Source of the DNA: Ensifer aridi
Lineage (GTDB): Bacteria; Pseudomonadota; Alphaproteobacteria; Rhizobiales; Rhizobiaceae
Assembly: GCF_002078505.1 (NCBI RefSeq)
Contig: NZ_LUAV01000012.1
Coordinates: 63,177-127,176, forward strand
DNA: 64,000 bases
Direction: 5' to 3'
Below are positions 1-8,029 of the stretch, one piece after another (positions within the stretch are counted from its first letter, which is position 1; the number at the start of each line of letters is the position of its first letter). The translations under genes and the position numbers were made by a program. The notes under the pieces are model-generated. The model did no database searches and had not been told where the DNA came from. It saw only the letters and a program-made list of their open reading frames with translations.

Positions 1-1
1 G

Positions 2-598
2 TTCAAGTATTCGGAACACAAGCTCAACCTTTTCGAGCTCCGCGTGAACGAGCATACCGGCACCCATGTAGACGCGCCGCTGCATTTCTCCGCCGACGGC
101 CTTTCTGTCGCGGAAATCCCGGTCGAAAAGCTCGTGGTGCCGCTCTGCGTCATAGACATCCGCGAGAAGGCCTCATCCAATGCGGATGCGCAGGTGACAC
201 CGGACGACATCAAGGCGTGGATCGCGGCCAACGACGATATCCCGGAAAACGCCTGCGTCGCCATGCTCTCCGGCTGGGCCGCCCATCTCGGCACCGACAA
301 GTTCCGCAACGCCGATGCGGCGGGCAAGCTGCACTTCCCCGGCTTCCACGTGGAGGCCGCGAAGTTCCTGCTCGAGGAGACCAAGGCGGCCGGCATCGCC
401 GTCGATACGCTCTCGCTCGACCACGGCATTTCATCCGACTTCGCCACCCATAACGCCTGGCTGCCGGAGGGTCGCTGGGGGCTTGAGGCCACCGCCAATC
501 TCGACAACCTGCCGCCCAAGGGTGCAACACTCGTTCTCGGCGCGCCGAAGCATCGCGGCGGCACCGGTGGTCCCGCCCGCGTCTTCGCGCTGGTTTGA
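2..598 (+). CDS. Cyclase family protein (kynurenine formamidase-like), 5' partial
   Basis: The gene enters from before the window and 198 residues are visible. The motif HTGTHVDAPLH near the visible N-terminus is the HxGTHxDxPxH metal-binding signature of the cyclase/kynurenine formamidase superfamily, which hydrolyses amide or ester bonds using a divalent metal. Later residues such as SLDHGISSDF and the C-terminal GGTGGPARVFAL also fit this family. The next gene starts 19 bases after the stop and has its own GAGGAGAAG ribosome site, so the two are probably co-transcribed. The exact substrate cannot be told; kynurenine, an aromatic amide or a lactone are all possible. Family call is firm, function open. 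Confidence 0.8.
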   Translation, partial: FKYSEHKLNLFELRVNEHTGTHVDAPLHFSADGLSVAEIPVEKLVVPLCVIDIREKASSNADAQVTPDDIKAWIAANDDIPENACVAMLSGWAAHLGTDKFRNADAAGKLHFPGFHVEAAKFLLEETKAAGIAVDTLSLDHGISSDFATHNAWLPEGRWGLEATANLDNLPPKGATLVLGAPKHRGGTGGPARVFALV

Positions 599-617
599 GT
601 AACATCCGAGGAGAAGC

Positions 618-1046
618 ATGAGCACAGTCGCACCGCCGCCCGATCCCGAGGCCGATCCGCGCATCAAGGCGGTCTTCGACGATATCCGCGCCACGCGGAA
701 ATCGGACTTCATCAACAATATGTGGCTCTGGCTCGCGTTCGATCCGGACCTGTTGGAGCGCACCTGGGCGGAGGTCAAGGCGGTGATGGCGACGCCGTCG
801 GCGCTCGAGCCGGTGGTCAAGGAAATGCTCTATATTGCCGTGTCCGTGACCAACGGCTGCGGCTATTGCATCCATTCGCACACGGCATCCGCCAAAGCCA
901 AGGGCATGACGGAGGCGGAGCATGCGGATCTCTTGCGCGTCATCTCGCTTGCCGCCAAGACGAACCAGCTGGCGACCGCGTTGCAGGTGCCGGTCGATGC
1001 GGCGTTCGACGCCACGGGCGATAACGGCTCAAAATACCGGAGCTGA
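618..1046 (+). CDS. Carboxymuconolactone decarboxylase / AhpD-like protein
   Basis: A 142-residue protein of the CMD/AhpD fold. The motif CGYCIHSHT gives the CxxC plus downstream His arrangement of AhpD-type alkylhydroperoxidases, which reduce peroxides through a thiol relay or hand electrons to a partner peroxidase. Start ATG follows GAGGAGAAGC. It lies 19 bases behind the cyclase-family gene, suggesting a two-gene unit of unknown metabolic role. Because the CxxC is intact, redox activity is more likely than decarboxylase activity, but no specific substrate can be assigned. Confidence 0.8.
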   Translation: MSTVAPPPDPEADPRIKAVFDDIRATRKSDFINNMWLWLAFDPDLLERTWAEVKAVMATPSALEPVVKEMLYIAVSVTNGCGYCIHSHTASAKAKGMTEAEHADLLRVISLAAKTNQLATALQVPVDAAFDATGDNGSKYRS

Positions 1047-1150
1047 AAACGCCAGTCTTTCCACAGGCTTGTCCGGCCAGGTAAAGACTCCGGAATAAAA
1101 GAAGAACATCCTTTCTGGCCTTTCGGTCCCGAATCACTACATTGGGCCGC

Positions 1151-3724
1151 ATGAGCAACGGTTTCGACGACATTCCCTTCTTCGACGAGGAGCCGGCGCC
1201 GCGCAAACCTGCGCCCGCCGCCGGCGGCATCGCGGCGCGCGCAATGGCCGCCCGAGACAAGGCCAAGCATCCCGACTATATCGCCGGTCTCAATCCGGAG
1301 CAGCGCGAAGCCGTCGAAACGCTCGAAGGCCCCGTGCTGGTGCTGGCCGGCGCCGGCACTGGCAAGACGCGCGTGCTGACGACGCGCATCGCCCATATCC
1401 TTTCGACCCGCCGCGCCTATCCCTCGCAGATCCTCGCGGTGACTTTCACCAACAAGGCCGCGCGCGAAATGAAGGAGCGCATCGGCGTGCTCGTCGGCCA
1501 TGCGGTCGAAGGCATGCCCTGGCTCGGCACCTTCCATTCGATCGGCGTCAAGCTCCTGCGCCGCCACGCCGAGCTCGTGGGCTTGAGGTCCGACTTCACC
1601 ATTCTCGACACCGACGACGTCGTGCGCCTCATCAAGCAGCTCATCCAGGCCGAAGGGCTCGACGACAAGCGCTGGCCGGCCAAGCAGTTCGCCGGCATGA
1701 TCGACACCTGGAAGAATAAGGGGCTCGATCCGTCACAGATCCCGGAGGGCGACGCCCGCGCCTTCGCCAACGGCAAGGGCCGCGAGCTCTATGCCGCCTA
1801 CCAGAACCGGCTCATCACACTGAATGCCTGCGACTTTGGCGATCTGCTGCTACATCCGATCCGCATGTTCCGCGCCAATCCGGACGTGCTGAAGGACTAT
1901 CACGACAAGTTCCGCTACATCCTCGTCGACGAGTACCAGGACACCAACACGGCGCAATACATGTGGCTGCGGTTGCTTGCGCAGCGGCCTCGCTCGTCCG
2001 AGCGATCTGGCGCAGGAAATCCGGGCGAAGCCCGAGCCGCCGAAGGCCGGCCGGACGCCGTTTCGTCTGCCCCCGCGGAGCGTAGCCGCGCAAGCGGCGA
2101 CAGCGTGAGCGCGAAGAAACCCACACAACAAATCAATATTTGTTGTGTGGGCGACGACGACCAGTCGATCTACGGCTGGCGCGGCGCCGAGGTCGACAAC
2201 ATCCTTCGCTTCGAGAAGGATTTCCCCGGCGCCAAGGTCATCAAGCTCGAGCGCAACTACCGCTCGACCGAGCATATCCTAGGCGCCGCCGCGCACCTGA
2301 TCGCCCACAACGAAGGCCGGCTCGGCAAGACGCTCTTCACCGAGCGCACCCATCCGGACGACGAGAAGGTCCATGTGCATGCGGCCTGGGATTCGGAAGA
2401 GGAAGCCCGCGCCGTCGGCGAGGAGATCGAGCAGCTCCAGCGTCGCAAGCACAATCTGAACGACATTGCCATTCTGGTGCGCGCCTCGTTCCAGATGCGC
2501 GAGTTCGAAGACCGCTTCGTGACCCTCGGTCTCAATTACCGCGTCATCGGCGGCCCGCGCTTCTACGAGCGGCTCGAGATCCGCGACGCCATGGCCTATT
2601 TCCGCCTCGTCTGCCAGCCTGCCGACGACCTCGCCTTCGAACGCATCGTCAACACGCCGAAACGAGGCCTGGGCGACACCACCGTGCGCACCCTCCATGA
2701 CTATGCCCGCGCCCGCGACATTCCGATGCTCGCCGCCGCAACCGAAATCATCGAAACCGACGAGTTGAAACCGAAGGCGCGCAAGGCGCTGTTCGACGTC
2801 GTCACCGATTTCCGCCGCTGGCAGACATTGCTCGAGACGACGCCGCACACGGAGCTTGCCGAGCAGATCCTCGACGAGAGCGGTTACACGGCCATGTGGC
2901 AGGCCGACAAGTCGGCCGAGGCCCCGGGCCGTCTCGAAAACCTGAAGGAGCTGATCCGCTCGATGGAAGCCTTCGAGTCGATGCGCGGCTTCCTCGAGCA
3001 TGTCGCGCTCGTCATGGATGCCGAGCAGAACGAGGACATGGACGCCGTCTCCATCATGACGCTGCACTCGGCCAAGGGCCTCGAATTCGACACCGTGTTC
3101 CTGCCGGGCTGGGAGGAAGGGCTTTTCCCGCACCAGCGCGCCCTCGACGAAGGCGGCCGCGCCGGACTCGAGGAGGAGCGCCGCCTCGCCTATGTCGGCA
3201 TCACCCGTGCAAAACGCCGCTGCCACATCTGGTTCGTTTCGAACCGCCGCATCCACGGCCTCTGGCAATCGACCATGCCATCGCGCTTCCTCGACGAACT
3301 GCCGATCGATCATGTCGAAGTCGCGGAACAGGACGTTTCCTACGGCGGCTACAACCGCGGCGGCTACGGCCAGTCGCGCTTCGACAAGGCCGACCCGTTC
3401 GAAAATACCTACCAGACGCCCGGCTGGAAGCGCGCCCAGCAGCATCGCTCCGACGCCACCCGCGACAACTGGGGCACCCGCTCCGGCCATGCCGTCGAGC
3501 GCATCGGCTACGGCGAATCAGGCCCGCGCACGCGCACGATAGAAGGCGAACTCGTCGCCAAGTCGACGACCACCGAGCCCTCCCGCTTCAATGTCGGCGA
3601 CCGCGTCTTCCACCTGAAATTCGGCAACGGCAACATCGCCGCGATCGAAGGCAACAAGCTGACGATCGACTTCGACCGCGCCGGACAGAAGCGCGTGCTG
3701 GATGGGTTCGTGGAGAGGGTGTGA
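1151..3724 (+). CDS. uvrD: ATP-dependent DNA helicase UvrD/PcrA (SF1A) with internal insertion
   Basis: An 857-residue 3'-5' superfamily 1 helicase for excision and mismatch repair and replication restart. The ATG at 1151 is preferred over an upstream in-frame TTG. Walker A AGAGTGKT lies near residue 65, motif II VDEYQDTN near 259, motif III GDDDQSIYGWRG near 330, motif V LHSAKGLEF and motif VI YVGITRAKRR towards the end of the core. The C-terminus (about 720-857) is Gly/Tyr-rich and ends in a Tudor-like FNVGDRVFHLKFGNG segment, as in PcrA/UvrD. Between motifs II and III, where relatives have a few residues, there are about 45 extra Arg/Ser/Ala-rich residues (roughly 277-325). The frame is open through the insert and all motifs are intact, so the enzyme is probably functional. 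Confidence 0.95.
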   Translation: MSNGFDDIPFFDEEPAPRKPAPAAGGIAARAMAARDKAKHPDYIAGLNPEQREAVETLEGPVLVLAGAGTGKTRVLTTRIAHILSTRRAYPSQILAVTFTNKAAREMKERIGVLVGHAVEGMPWLGTFHSIGVKLLRRHAELVGLRSDFTILDTDDVVRLIKQLIQAEGLDDKRWPAKQFAGMIDTWKNKGLDPSQIPEGDARAFANGKGRELYAAYQNRLITLNACDFGDLLLHPIRMFRANPDVLKDYHDKFRYILVDEYQDTNTAQYMWLRLLAQRPRSSERSGAGNPGEARAAEGRPDAVSSAPAERSRASGDSVSAKKPTQQINICCVGDDDQSIYGWRGAEVDNILRFEKDFPGAKVIKLERNYRSTEHILGAAAHLIAHNEGRLGKTLFTERTHPDDEKVHVHAAWDSEEEARAVGEEIEQLQRRKHNLNDIAILVRASFQMREFEDRFVTLGLNYRVIGGPRFYERLEIRDAMAYFRLVCQPADDLAFERIVNTPKRGLGDTTVRTLHDYARARDIPMLAAATEIIETDELKPKARKALFDVVTDFRRWQTLLETTPHTELAEQILDESGYTAMWQADKSAEAPGRLENLKELIRSMEAFESMRGFLEHVALVMDAEQNEDMDAVSIMTLHSAKGLEFDTVFLPGWEEGLFPHQRALDEGGRAGLEEERRLAYVGITRAKRRCHIWFVSNRRIHGLWQSTMPSRFLDELPIDHVEVAEQDVSYGGYNRGGYGQSRFDKADPFENTYQTPGWKRAQQHRSDATRDNWGTRSGHAVERIGYGESGPRTRTIEGELVAKSTTTEPSRFNVGDRVFHLKFGNGNIAAIEGNKLTIDFDRAGQKRVLDGFVERV
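1979..2151. repeat. In-frame palindromic insertion inside uvrD
   Basis: This stretch encodes the extra residues between helicase motifs II and III. It contains CGCTCG/CGAGCG at 1988-2001, GGGC/GCCC and GGCCGGCC motifs, and ends in a perfect 14-bp inverted repeat, CCCACACAACAAAT (2120-2133) and its complement (2138-2151), with a 4-base loop. The right arm already encodes conserved ICCVGDD residues, so the AT-richer hairpin straddles the insert edge. It resembles coding palindromic elements that insert in frame; the family is not identified. Confidence 0.6.
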
Positions 3725-3769
3725 TCGGGGCGTGGAGTTCCGGCCCGCAGGCGCTGTCGCTCCCAGGCC

Positions 3770-4234
3770 TCAAATTACCATGCGGTACATTACGAAACCC
3801 GACTTCTCGGCCACCTTGTCATAGAGCCGCATCGCCTTGAGGTTCGACTCGTGGGTGAGCCAGTAGACGCGTGAGGTGCCGGCGCGTCTTGCCGCCTCGA
3901 AGACACCGTTGATCAGCGCCTCGCCAACGCCTCGTCCTCGCGCTGCCTCGTTGATGAAGAGATCCTGGAGGTAGCAGTTCGGTTGGATGGAAGTGGTGGT
4001 GCGGTGGAAAATATAATGCGTGAGCCCGATCAGCCGCCCCTTGCTGTCGGCGACCAGCGCATGCATCGGCTCATAGGCATCGAAGAAGCGCGACCAGGTC
4101 ATGCGTGTGATATCCGGAGCGAGCGCGCTTTCGCCCGAGCGTCCGTAAAATGCATTGTAGCCCTCCCAAAGGAGAAGCCACTGGTCGTAATCGCTCCGTA
4201 CGGCCGGGCGGATGGAGAGGTTGTGTTCGCTCAT
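3770..4234 (-). CDS. GNAT family N-acetyltransferase
   Basis: A 154-residue protein with the GNAT fold. The acetyl-CoA pyrophosphate loop appears as RGRGVGEALING (the R/QxxGxG/A motif) after the strand LQDLFINEAA, followed by SRVYWLTHESNLKAMRLYDKV, a typical motif B. The ATG at 4234 is chosen because GTGAGG lies about 6 bases upstream; an in-frame start at 4246 has no better site. It converges on uvrD with a 45-base gap. The substrate is unknown; such single-domain GNATs modify small amines, antibiotics or protein N-termini. Confidence 0.85.
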   Translation of the reverse strand: MSEHNLSIRPAVRSDYDQWLLLWEGYNAFYGRSGESALAPDITRMTWSRFFDAYEPMHALVADSKGRLIGLTHYIFHRTTTSIQPNCYLQDLFINEAARGRGVGEALINGVFEAARRAGTSRVYWLTHESNLKAMRLYDKVAEKSGFVMYRMVI

Positions 4235-4302
4235 CTGCAGCCTCACCGAAAGCGCGTTTGCGGGGCGACAGCATAGCCTCTCGGTTTGGCGCGGTCTACG
4301 CG

Positions 4303-4409
4303 CTACAGCGCCGCGCGTCTTATCAGACGCGCAAAGGTCGCTGTAGCACTTTGAATTGCTGCATGTCTTTGTCCTTAAATCGAGGTCGACTTAGGAGACA
4401 TGCAGTAGC
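4303..4409. repeat. RIME1-type intergenic mosaic element, copy 1
   Basis: Two adjacent large palindromes: CTACAGCG...CGCTGTAG enclosing GCGCGTCT/AGACGCGC, then a second palindrome with arms CTGCATGTC/GACATGCAG. The same two-palindrome layout recurs at 7928, 24702 (inverted) and 51447 and in part at 62921. It occupies the gap between the convergent-to-tandem minus-strand genes for the GNAT protein and the phosphoribosyltransferase. RIME1 is a known repeat family of Sinorhizobium and relatives, described as about 108 bp. Confidence 0.85.
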
Positions 4410-4430
4410 GCGCATCGGCATCGCATCGCC

Positions 4431-5138
4431 TCACGCCGCTCTGGCGCGCTTCAGAAGCGCGATCACTTCGGCATCCGTCGTCTGCTCGAAATCGTCGTAA
4501 TAGATGCTGACGGCGTGGAACGGCTCGGGCGTTGCGAGGCAGACGATCCGGTCCACCTTGGAGCGCAGGCTTGCGATCGCGCTCGGCGGCGCAACCGGTA
4601 CCGCGAGCATCAGCGCGGCGACGCCCGCCTGCCGCAACGCCTGCACCGCCGCTTTGGCCGTGCCGCCGGTGGCAATGCCGTCATCGACGATGATGATATT
4701 GCGCCCCTTCGGCGAAATGCGCGGACGGTCGCCAAGATAGAGGGCGCGGCGGCGCCGAAGCTCGGCCCGTTGGCGTTCCGTCTCCTCCGCCACATAAGCC
4801 TCGGAGGGCCGCACCATACGCATCGCCTCGGCGTTGAGTACGAGTTCGGGCTCGTCGCCATCGACGAGCGCGCCGAGCCCGAACTCGGCATGGCCGGGTG
4901 CGCCGATCTTGCGGACGATCAGGAGTTCGAGCGGCGCGCCAAGGATCGCCGCCACTTCGAAAGCGACCGGCACGCCGCCGCGCGGCAGCGCCATCACCAC
5001 GGGATCGGCAAACTCCTCCTTCTGAATGGCGTTCGCGAGCTTTCGGCCAGCATCGGCTCTGTCGGCGAAAATTAAGCTCTCATAGAACATGGCATTCGCT
5101 CCGGACCACAGCCGTCGGATTCGGCCGATCAAGGTCAT
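4431..5138 (-). CDS. Phosphoribosyltransferase domain protein
   Basis: A 235-residue type I PRTase-fold protein. The PRPP-binding loop reads IIIVDDGIATGGT (around residues 150-165), with the N-terminal catalytic-region motif VMALPRGGVPVAFEVA and the IRKIGAPGHAEFGLGA segment seen in the broad predicted phosphoribosyltransferase family. The ATG at 5138 is chosen because it follows AGGAGGTGATC, an almost perfect complement of the 16S rRNA 3' end; a later ATG at 5090 lacks such a site. The base accepted is not predictable; this subgroup is not a classical purine or pyrimidine salvage enzyme. Confidence 0.85.
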   Translation of the reverse strand: MTLIGRIRRLWSGANAMFYESLIFADRADAGRKLANAIQKEEFADPVVMALPRGGVPVAFEVAAILGAPLELLIVRKIGAPGHAEFGLGALVDGDEPELVLNAEAMRMVRPSEAYVAEETERQRAELRRRRALYLGDRPRISPKGRNIIIVDDGIATGGTAKAAVQALRQAGVAALMLAVPVAPPSAIASLRSKVDRIVCLATPEPFHAVSIYYDDFEQTTDAEVIALLKRARAA

Positions 5139-5364
5139 AAGGGTGATCACCTCCTGATCGGGACGAAGGCCGCGGCACGCTTCGGTTCGCGCTCGACCCG
5201 CGCGTAAACTGCAACCCAGTGGACAACTGGTTTGATGCGAGACAATCGCTAAAATTGCAGCGAAGTTTGCCGGCTTTCGTTAAGGCGCCATGGGTACCAA
5301 TTGGCCTCGCATATTGGCTTAAACACAAGCCGCATTTTATTTTATCACGACAGGCCGCATCGAA

Positions 5365-6603
5365 ATGAGCTTTCTTCCCGCCATCTCGGTTACAGCACTC
5401 TTGGCGATACAGCCGCTCCTGTTGTCTCTGCGCCGCTCGGCCGTTGCCGGCGTGCGGGACTTCTCGAAAGCCTGCGCGCTTTGCGCAGTCGCGGTCGGTG
5501 TCATGGCCGTCGCGACGACTTTGCACATGCCGCTCGCCGCCCTGCTCGGCTATGCGATACTGACGCTCGCCTTCTTCTTCATCCTTCGAGGCTTTCGCCG
5601 GTTTCTCGCCTTGCGCATTCCGGCCTGGGTTTGTCCCCTGCTGGCGGCCTTTGCCGGCACAACCGGATTCATCATCACGCTTGGTGGTGACGAGAGTCTC
5701 GCCGCCCGTGTGATCGTCCTGACCGGTCTAATCGCCGCTCCACTACTCTCTGCAGGCCTGATGGTGGTCGATCGCTCGCAGGAACGAAACCCGGTGATCC
5801 AGGCCGCCATCATAGGCTCCGTCCTCGTTGGCTGCGCCGCTCTCGCTCATGTTCTCGGCGCCGCACCGGGGCGTTCGCCAGAGCTCTGGGGTGCGCCCGC
5901 AGACACCGTCTTCGAGTTCGCGGTCGCCGCCATGAAAGCGCTCTTCCTGCCGTTTCTCTTTCTCGCCGTCATCCTCGCGGTGCAAAACCGGATGATGGCC
6001 GGGCTCAGGGCGGCGATCGCCCGCGACGGGCTGACGGGCGCGCTTTCGCGCGGCGCGCTGATCGAAGCCGGGGAACAGATGATCGCCGACTGCCACGCCC
6101 GTCGTCGGGCGCTCGCGTTCCTTCTGCTCGATCTCGACTATTTCAAGCAGATCAACGACCGCCACGGTCATGCCTGCGGCGACATGGCGCTTGCCCATTT
6201 CGCGGATGTCGTCTTGAGTTTCCTCGGCGGACGTGGCGTGTTCGGGCGGATCGGCGGCGAGGAGTTCGGCATCGTCCTGCCGCACCACACGGAGGAGCAG
6301 GCGACGGCGCTCGCCGAGGAAATCTGCCGCATCGTGCGTGAAACGCCAGCCGGACGCGGCCACCGGCGCATTGGGCTGACGGTCAGCATCGGTATCGCGG
6401 CCGCGGCGCCGGGCGACACGATCACGGAGGTGATGATCCGAGCCGATCTGGCCCTCTACGAATCCAAAGCCGACGGCCGCGACCGGTGCTCGGTCGCGAA
6501 ACGCCGGGAGATCGACGCCAGTACCCGCGCCCTGGCGGCCGCCGCCGCACAGTTGCGGGAAGCCGATGCCTTTCGCCAGGAATACGCCCGCCAGATAGCG
6601 TGA
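5365..6603 (+). CDS. Membrane-anchored GGDEF diguanylate cyclase
   Basis: A 412-residue protein with about six to seven hydrophobic segments in residues 1-210 and a C-terminal GGDEF domain from RDGLTGALSR (about 215) onward. The active-site signature is GGEEF (about residue 298), compatible with synthesis of c-di-GMP from two GTP. The RxxD inhibitory site expected five residues before GGEEF is absent (GGRG is found), so classical product feedback is unlikely. No known periplasmic sensory domain is recognisable; the multi-helix N-terminus may sense a membrane or small-molecule signal. It has its own 226-base upstream region and no operon partners. Confidence 0.9.
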   Translation: MSFLPAISVTALLAIQPLLLSLRRSAVAGVRDFSKACALCAVAVGVMAVATTLHMPLAALLGYAILTLAFFFILRGFRRFLALRIPAWVCPLLAAFAGTTGFIITLGGDESLAARVIVLTGLIAAPLLSAGLMVVDRSQERNPVIQAAIIGSVLVGCAALAHVLGAAPGRSPELWGAPADTVFEFAVAAMKALFLPFLFLAVILAVQNRMMAGLRAAIARDGLTGALSRGALIEAGEQMIADCHARRRALAFLLLDLDYFKQINDRHGHACGDMALAHFADVVLSFLGGRGVFGRIGGEEFGIVLPHHTEEQATALAEEICRIVRETPAGRGHRRIGLTVSIGIAAAAPGDTITEVMIRADLALYESKADGRDRCSVAKRREIDASTRALAAAAAQLREADAFRQEYARQIA

Positions 6604-6741
6604 ATTCCGGAGCTGGATGGGAAGAACGAACCTCTTCGCCCCTGTTCGACCGGTGAGCGGGATGCCTCCGCTTTCGCGCGAGCGCCTTGCATTGCCGTAG
6701 CGGCCGCCTATCTGAACGGAGCAGTTCTTTGGAGGACATTC

Positions 6742-7239
6742 ATGTTGCGCCGCTTCCGCACCTTGCTTTTCGCCGGCCTCGCCATCTCGGCCGCCGCTAC
6801 CCTCGCCGCTCGCGCCGAAACGGTCGGCCAGGTCGGTGTCGACTGGCTCGGCAACGACATCAAGATCGATGCCGTACGCGATCCCAAGGTCAGCGGTGTG
6901 ACCTGTCACGTCACCTATTTCGACCGGAGCGTCATCGATCGCCTCAAAAACGGCAACTGGTTTGAGGACCCGTCGAACAATTCGATCGCTTGCCGTCAAA
7001 CGGGACCGATCGCTATCGGCGATATTGACCTGTCGAGGGAAGGCGAGGAAGTGTTCCGCTCCGGCTTGTCGCTGATCTGGAAGGACCTGCTGGTGACCCG
7101 CATCTACGACAAGGCAAACGACACGCTGATCTACCTCGCCCACTCCCGTCAACTGACGGATGGATCAGCCAAGATGTCCATCACGACGGTGCCGCTCTTC
7201 GGTCAGCAGGTGACCTGGGAGAAAGGCAGGCCGCAATAG
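6742..7239 (+). CDS. CreA-like exported protein
   Basis: A 165-residue protein with a Sec signal peptide (residues 1-27, cleaved near ARAET). The mature part VGQVGVDWLGNDIKIDAV...GVTCHVTYFDR...SIACRQTGPI matches the CreA family of small periplasmic proteins with two conserved cysteines, which could form a disulfide. Ribosome site TGGAGGAC precedes the ATG. The molecular function of CreA is not established; in enterobacteria it neighbours the CreBCD system, but no such genes are near here. Confidence 0.85.
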   Translation: MLRRFRTLLFAGLAISAAATLAARAETVGQVGVDWLGNDIKIDAVRDPKVSGVTCHVTYFDRSVIDRLKNGNWFEDPSNNSIACRQTGPIAIGDIDLSREGEEVFRSGLSLIWKDLLVTRIYDKANDTLIYLAHSRQLTDGSAKMSITTVPLFGQQVTWEKGRPQ

Positions 7240-7312
7240 TCCCCCGGCTTCAGGGAGCTGGAGCGGAATGGCCTTGCCGCTATCCGCTCCGGCTGAAGGT
7301 ACCTTTCCGATC

Positions 7313-7609
7313 TTATCGTGCCGGTGGGATGATACCGCGATAGTAGTCGCCCTCACCAGTTTCATATCTTTCCTGGTAGGTGCCGCTCGGATTAATGGCG
7401 CGACGGCCGTCGATACTGCCGGTTGCCGTCGGATCGACAAACGATGGGTTGGGATTCTGTGGCCGCATGCGCACTTGATTCTGGGTTCCGGGAGGATTGT
7501 GCGGGTCGAGGCCCTGATAATAGGTGTCCGCAAAGGCCGGTACAGCAACTCCAGCAACCGCGGATGAGAGGACGAATGCGGCGAATGACGTTTTCAGAGA
7601 AACTCTCAT
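7313..7609 (-). CDS. Small exported protein, paralogue 1 (no internal repeat)
   Basis: A 98-residue protein with a signal peptide (MRVSLKTSFAAFVLSSAVAG..., cleavage near AFADT). The mature part starts DTYYQGLDPHNPPGTQNQV and ends GEGDYYRGIIPPAR. The same signal peptide, the YxGxDPHxPPGTQN block and the GDYYxGIxPPA tail occur in the gene at 8030-8425, so these are tandem paralogues. The ATG at 7609 follows AGGAGC. One copy of a FVDPTATGSID unit corresponds to the repeated unit of the paralogue. I do not recognise a family or function; location is periplasmic or secreted. Confidence 0.75.
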   Translation of the reverse strand: MRVSLKTSFAAFVLSSAVAGVAVPAFADTYYQGLDPHNPPGTQNQVRMRPQNPNPSFVDPTATGSIDGRRAINPSGTYQERYETGEGDYYRGIIPPAR

Positions 7610-7631
7610 GGCATTAGCTCCTATCTCCGTT

Positions 7632-7659
7632 CGGCATCCTGTCCTCGTGACGGATGCCG
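7632..7659 (-). promoter_or_regulatory. Leader hairpin shared by the paralogous exported-protein genes (copy 1)
   Basis: Arms CGGCATCC (7632-7639) and GGATGCCG (7652-7659) form a perfect 8-bp stem 22-50 bases upstream of the ATG at 7609. The same arms occur at the same relative place before the second paralogue (8447-8472), while the loops differ. Conserved arms with diverged loops suggest the structure is kept. Confidence 0.55.
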
Positions 7660-7927
7660 TGGTGACAGCATACGGCCTCCTACGAATGCTGCTGTTACCA
7701 GGATAACACCTTTCAGAGCGGTGGCTCGCGACCAACAATCACTTGTTTCGTCACGTTTGCTCATGCAACCGTGATGCAGATTACGCAACTGTAACTTGAC
7801 TAGGCACCCCCGGGCCGTGTCTTAGCCGCCGTGAAAGCGGGGTGGTGCAACCCACCGGACGCGGGCCATGCTCGACACTGATCACGAAGCCTGTGGCCAA
7901 TTTCACCCCGAAAGCGTCGCCCGCATA

Positions 7928-8012
7928 CTACAGCACGCCGCGCGTCTTATCAGACGCGCAACAGTCGCTGTAGCGCTTTGAAACGCTGCATGTTTTCAAA
8001 GCATGCGGTAAG
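7928..8012. repeat. RIME1-type element, copy 2
   Basis: CTACAGCA...CGCTGTAG around GCGCGTCT/AGACGCGC, followed by a shorter second palindrome with CTGCATG/GCATGCGG arms. Compared with the copy at 4303, the second palindrome is shortened. It lies just downstream of the repeat-bearing paralogue (which ends at 8030), so it may sit in that transcript's 3' end. The 7740-7927 stretch before it holds no gene that I can support. Confidence 0.8.
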
Positions 8013-8029
8013 CCCGGGCAGCAGACCGC

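Noticed and set aside
2279..3490. Long minus-strand open frame (403 codons) opposite uvrD
   Set aside because: uvrD is a clear gene across this span. High-GC codon use opens antisense frames, and the translated product shows no family features.
5743..7152. 469-codon minus-strand open frame across the diguanylate cyclase and CreA genes
   Set aside because: Both plus-strand genes have intact motifs; the antisense product spans two genes and an intergenic gap, with Arg/Gly-rich composition typical of shadows.
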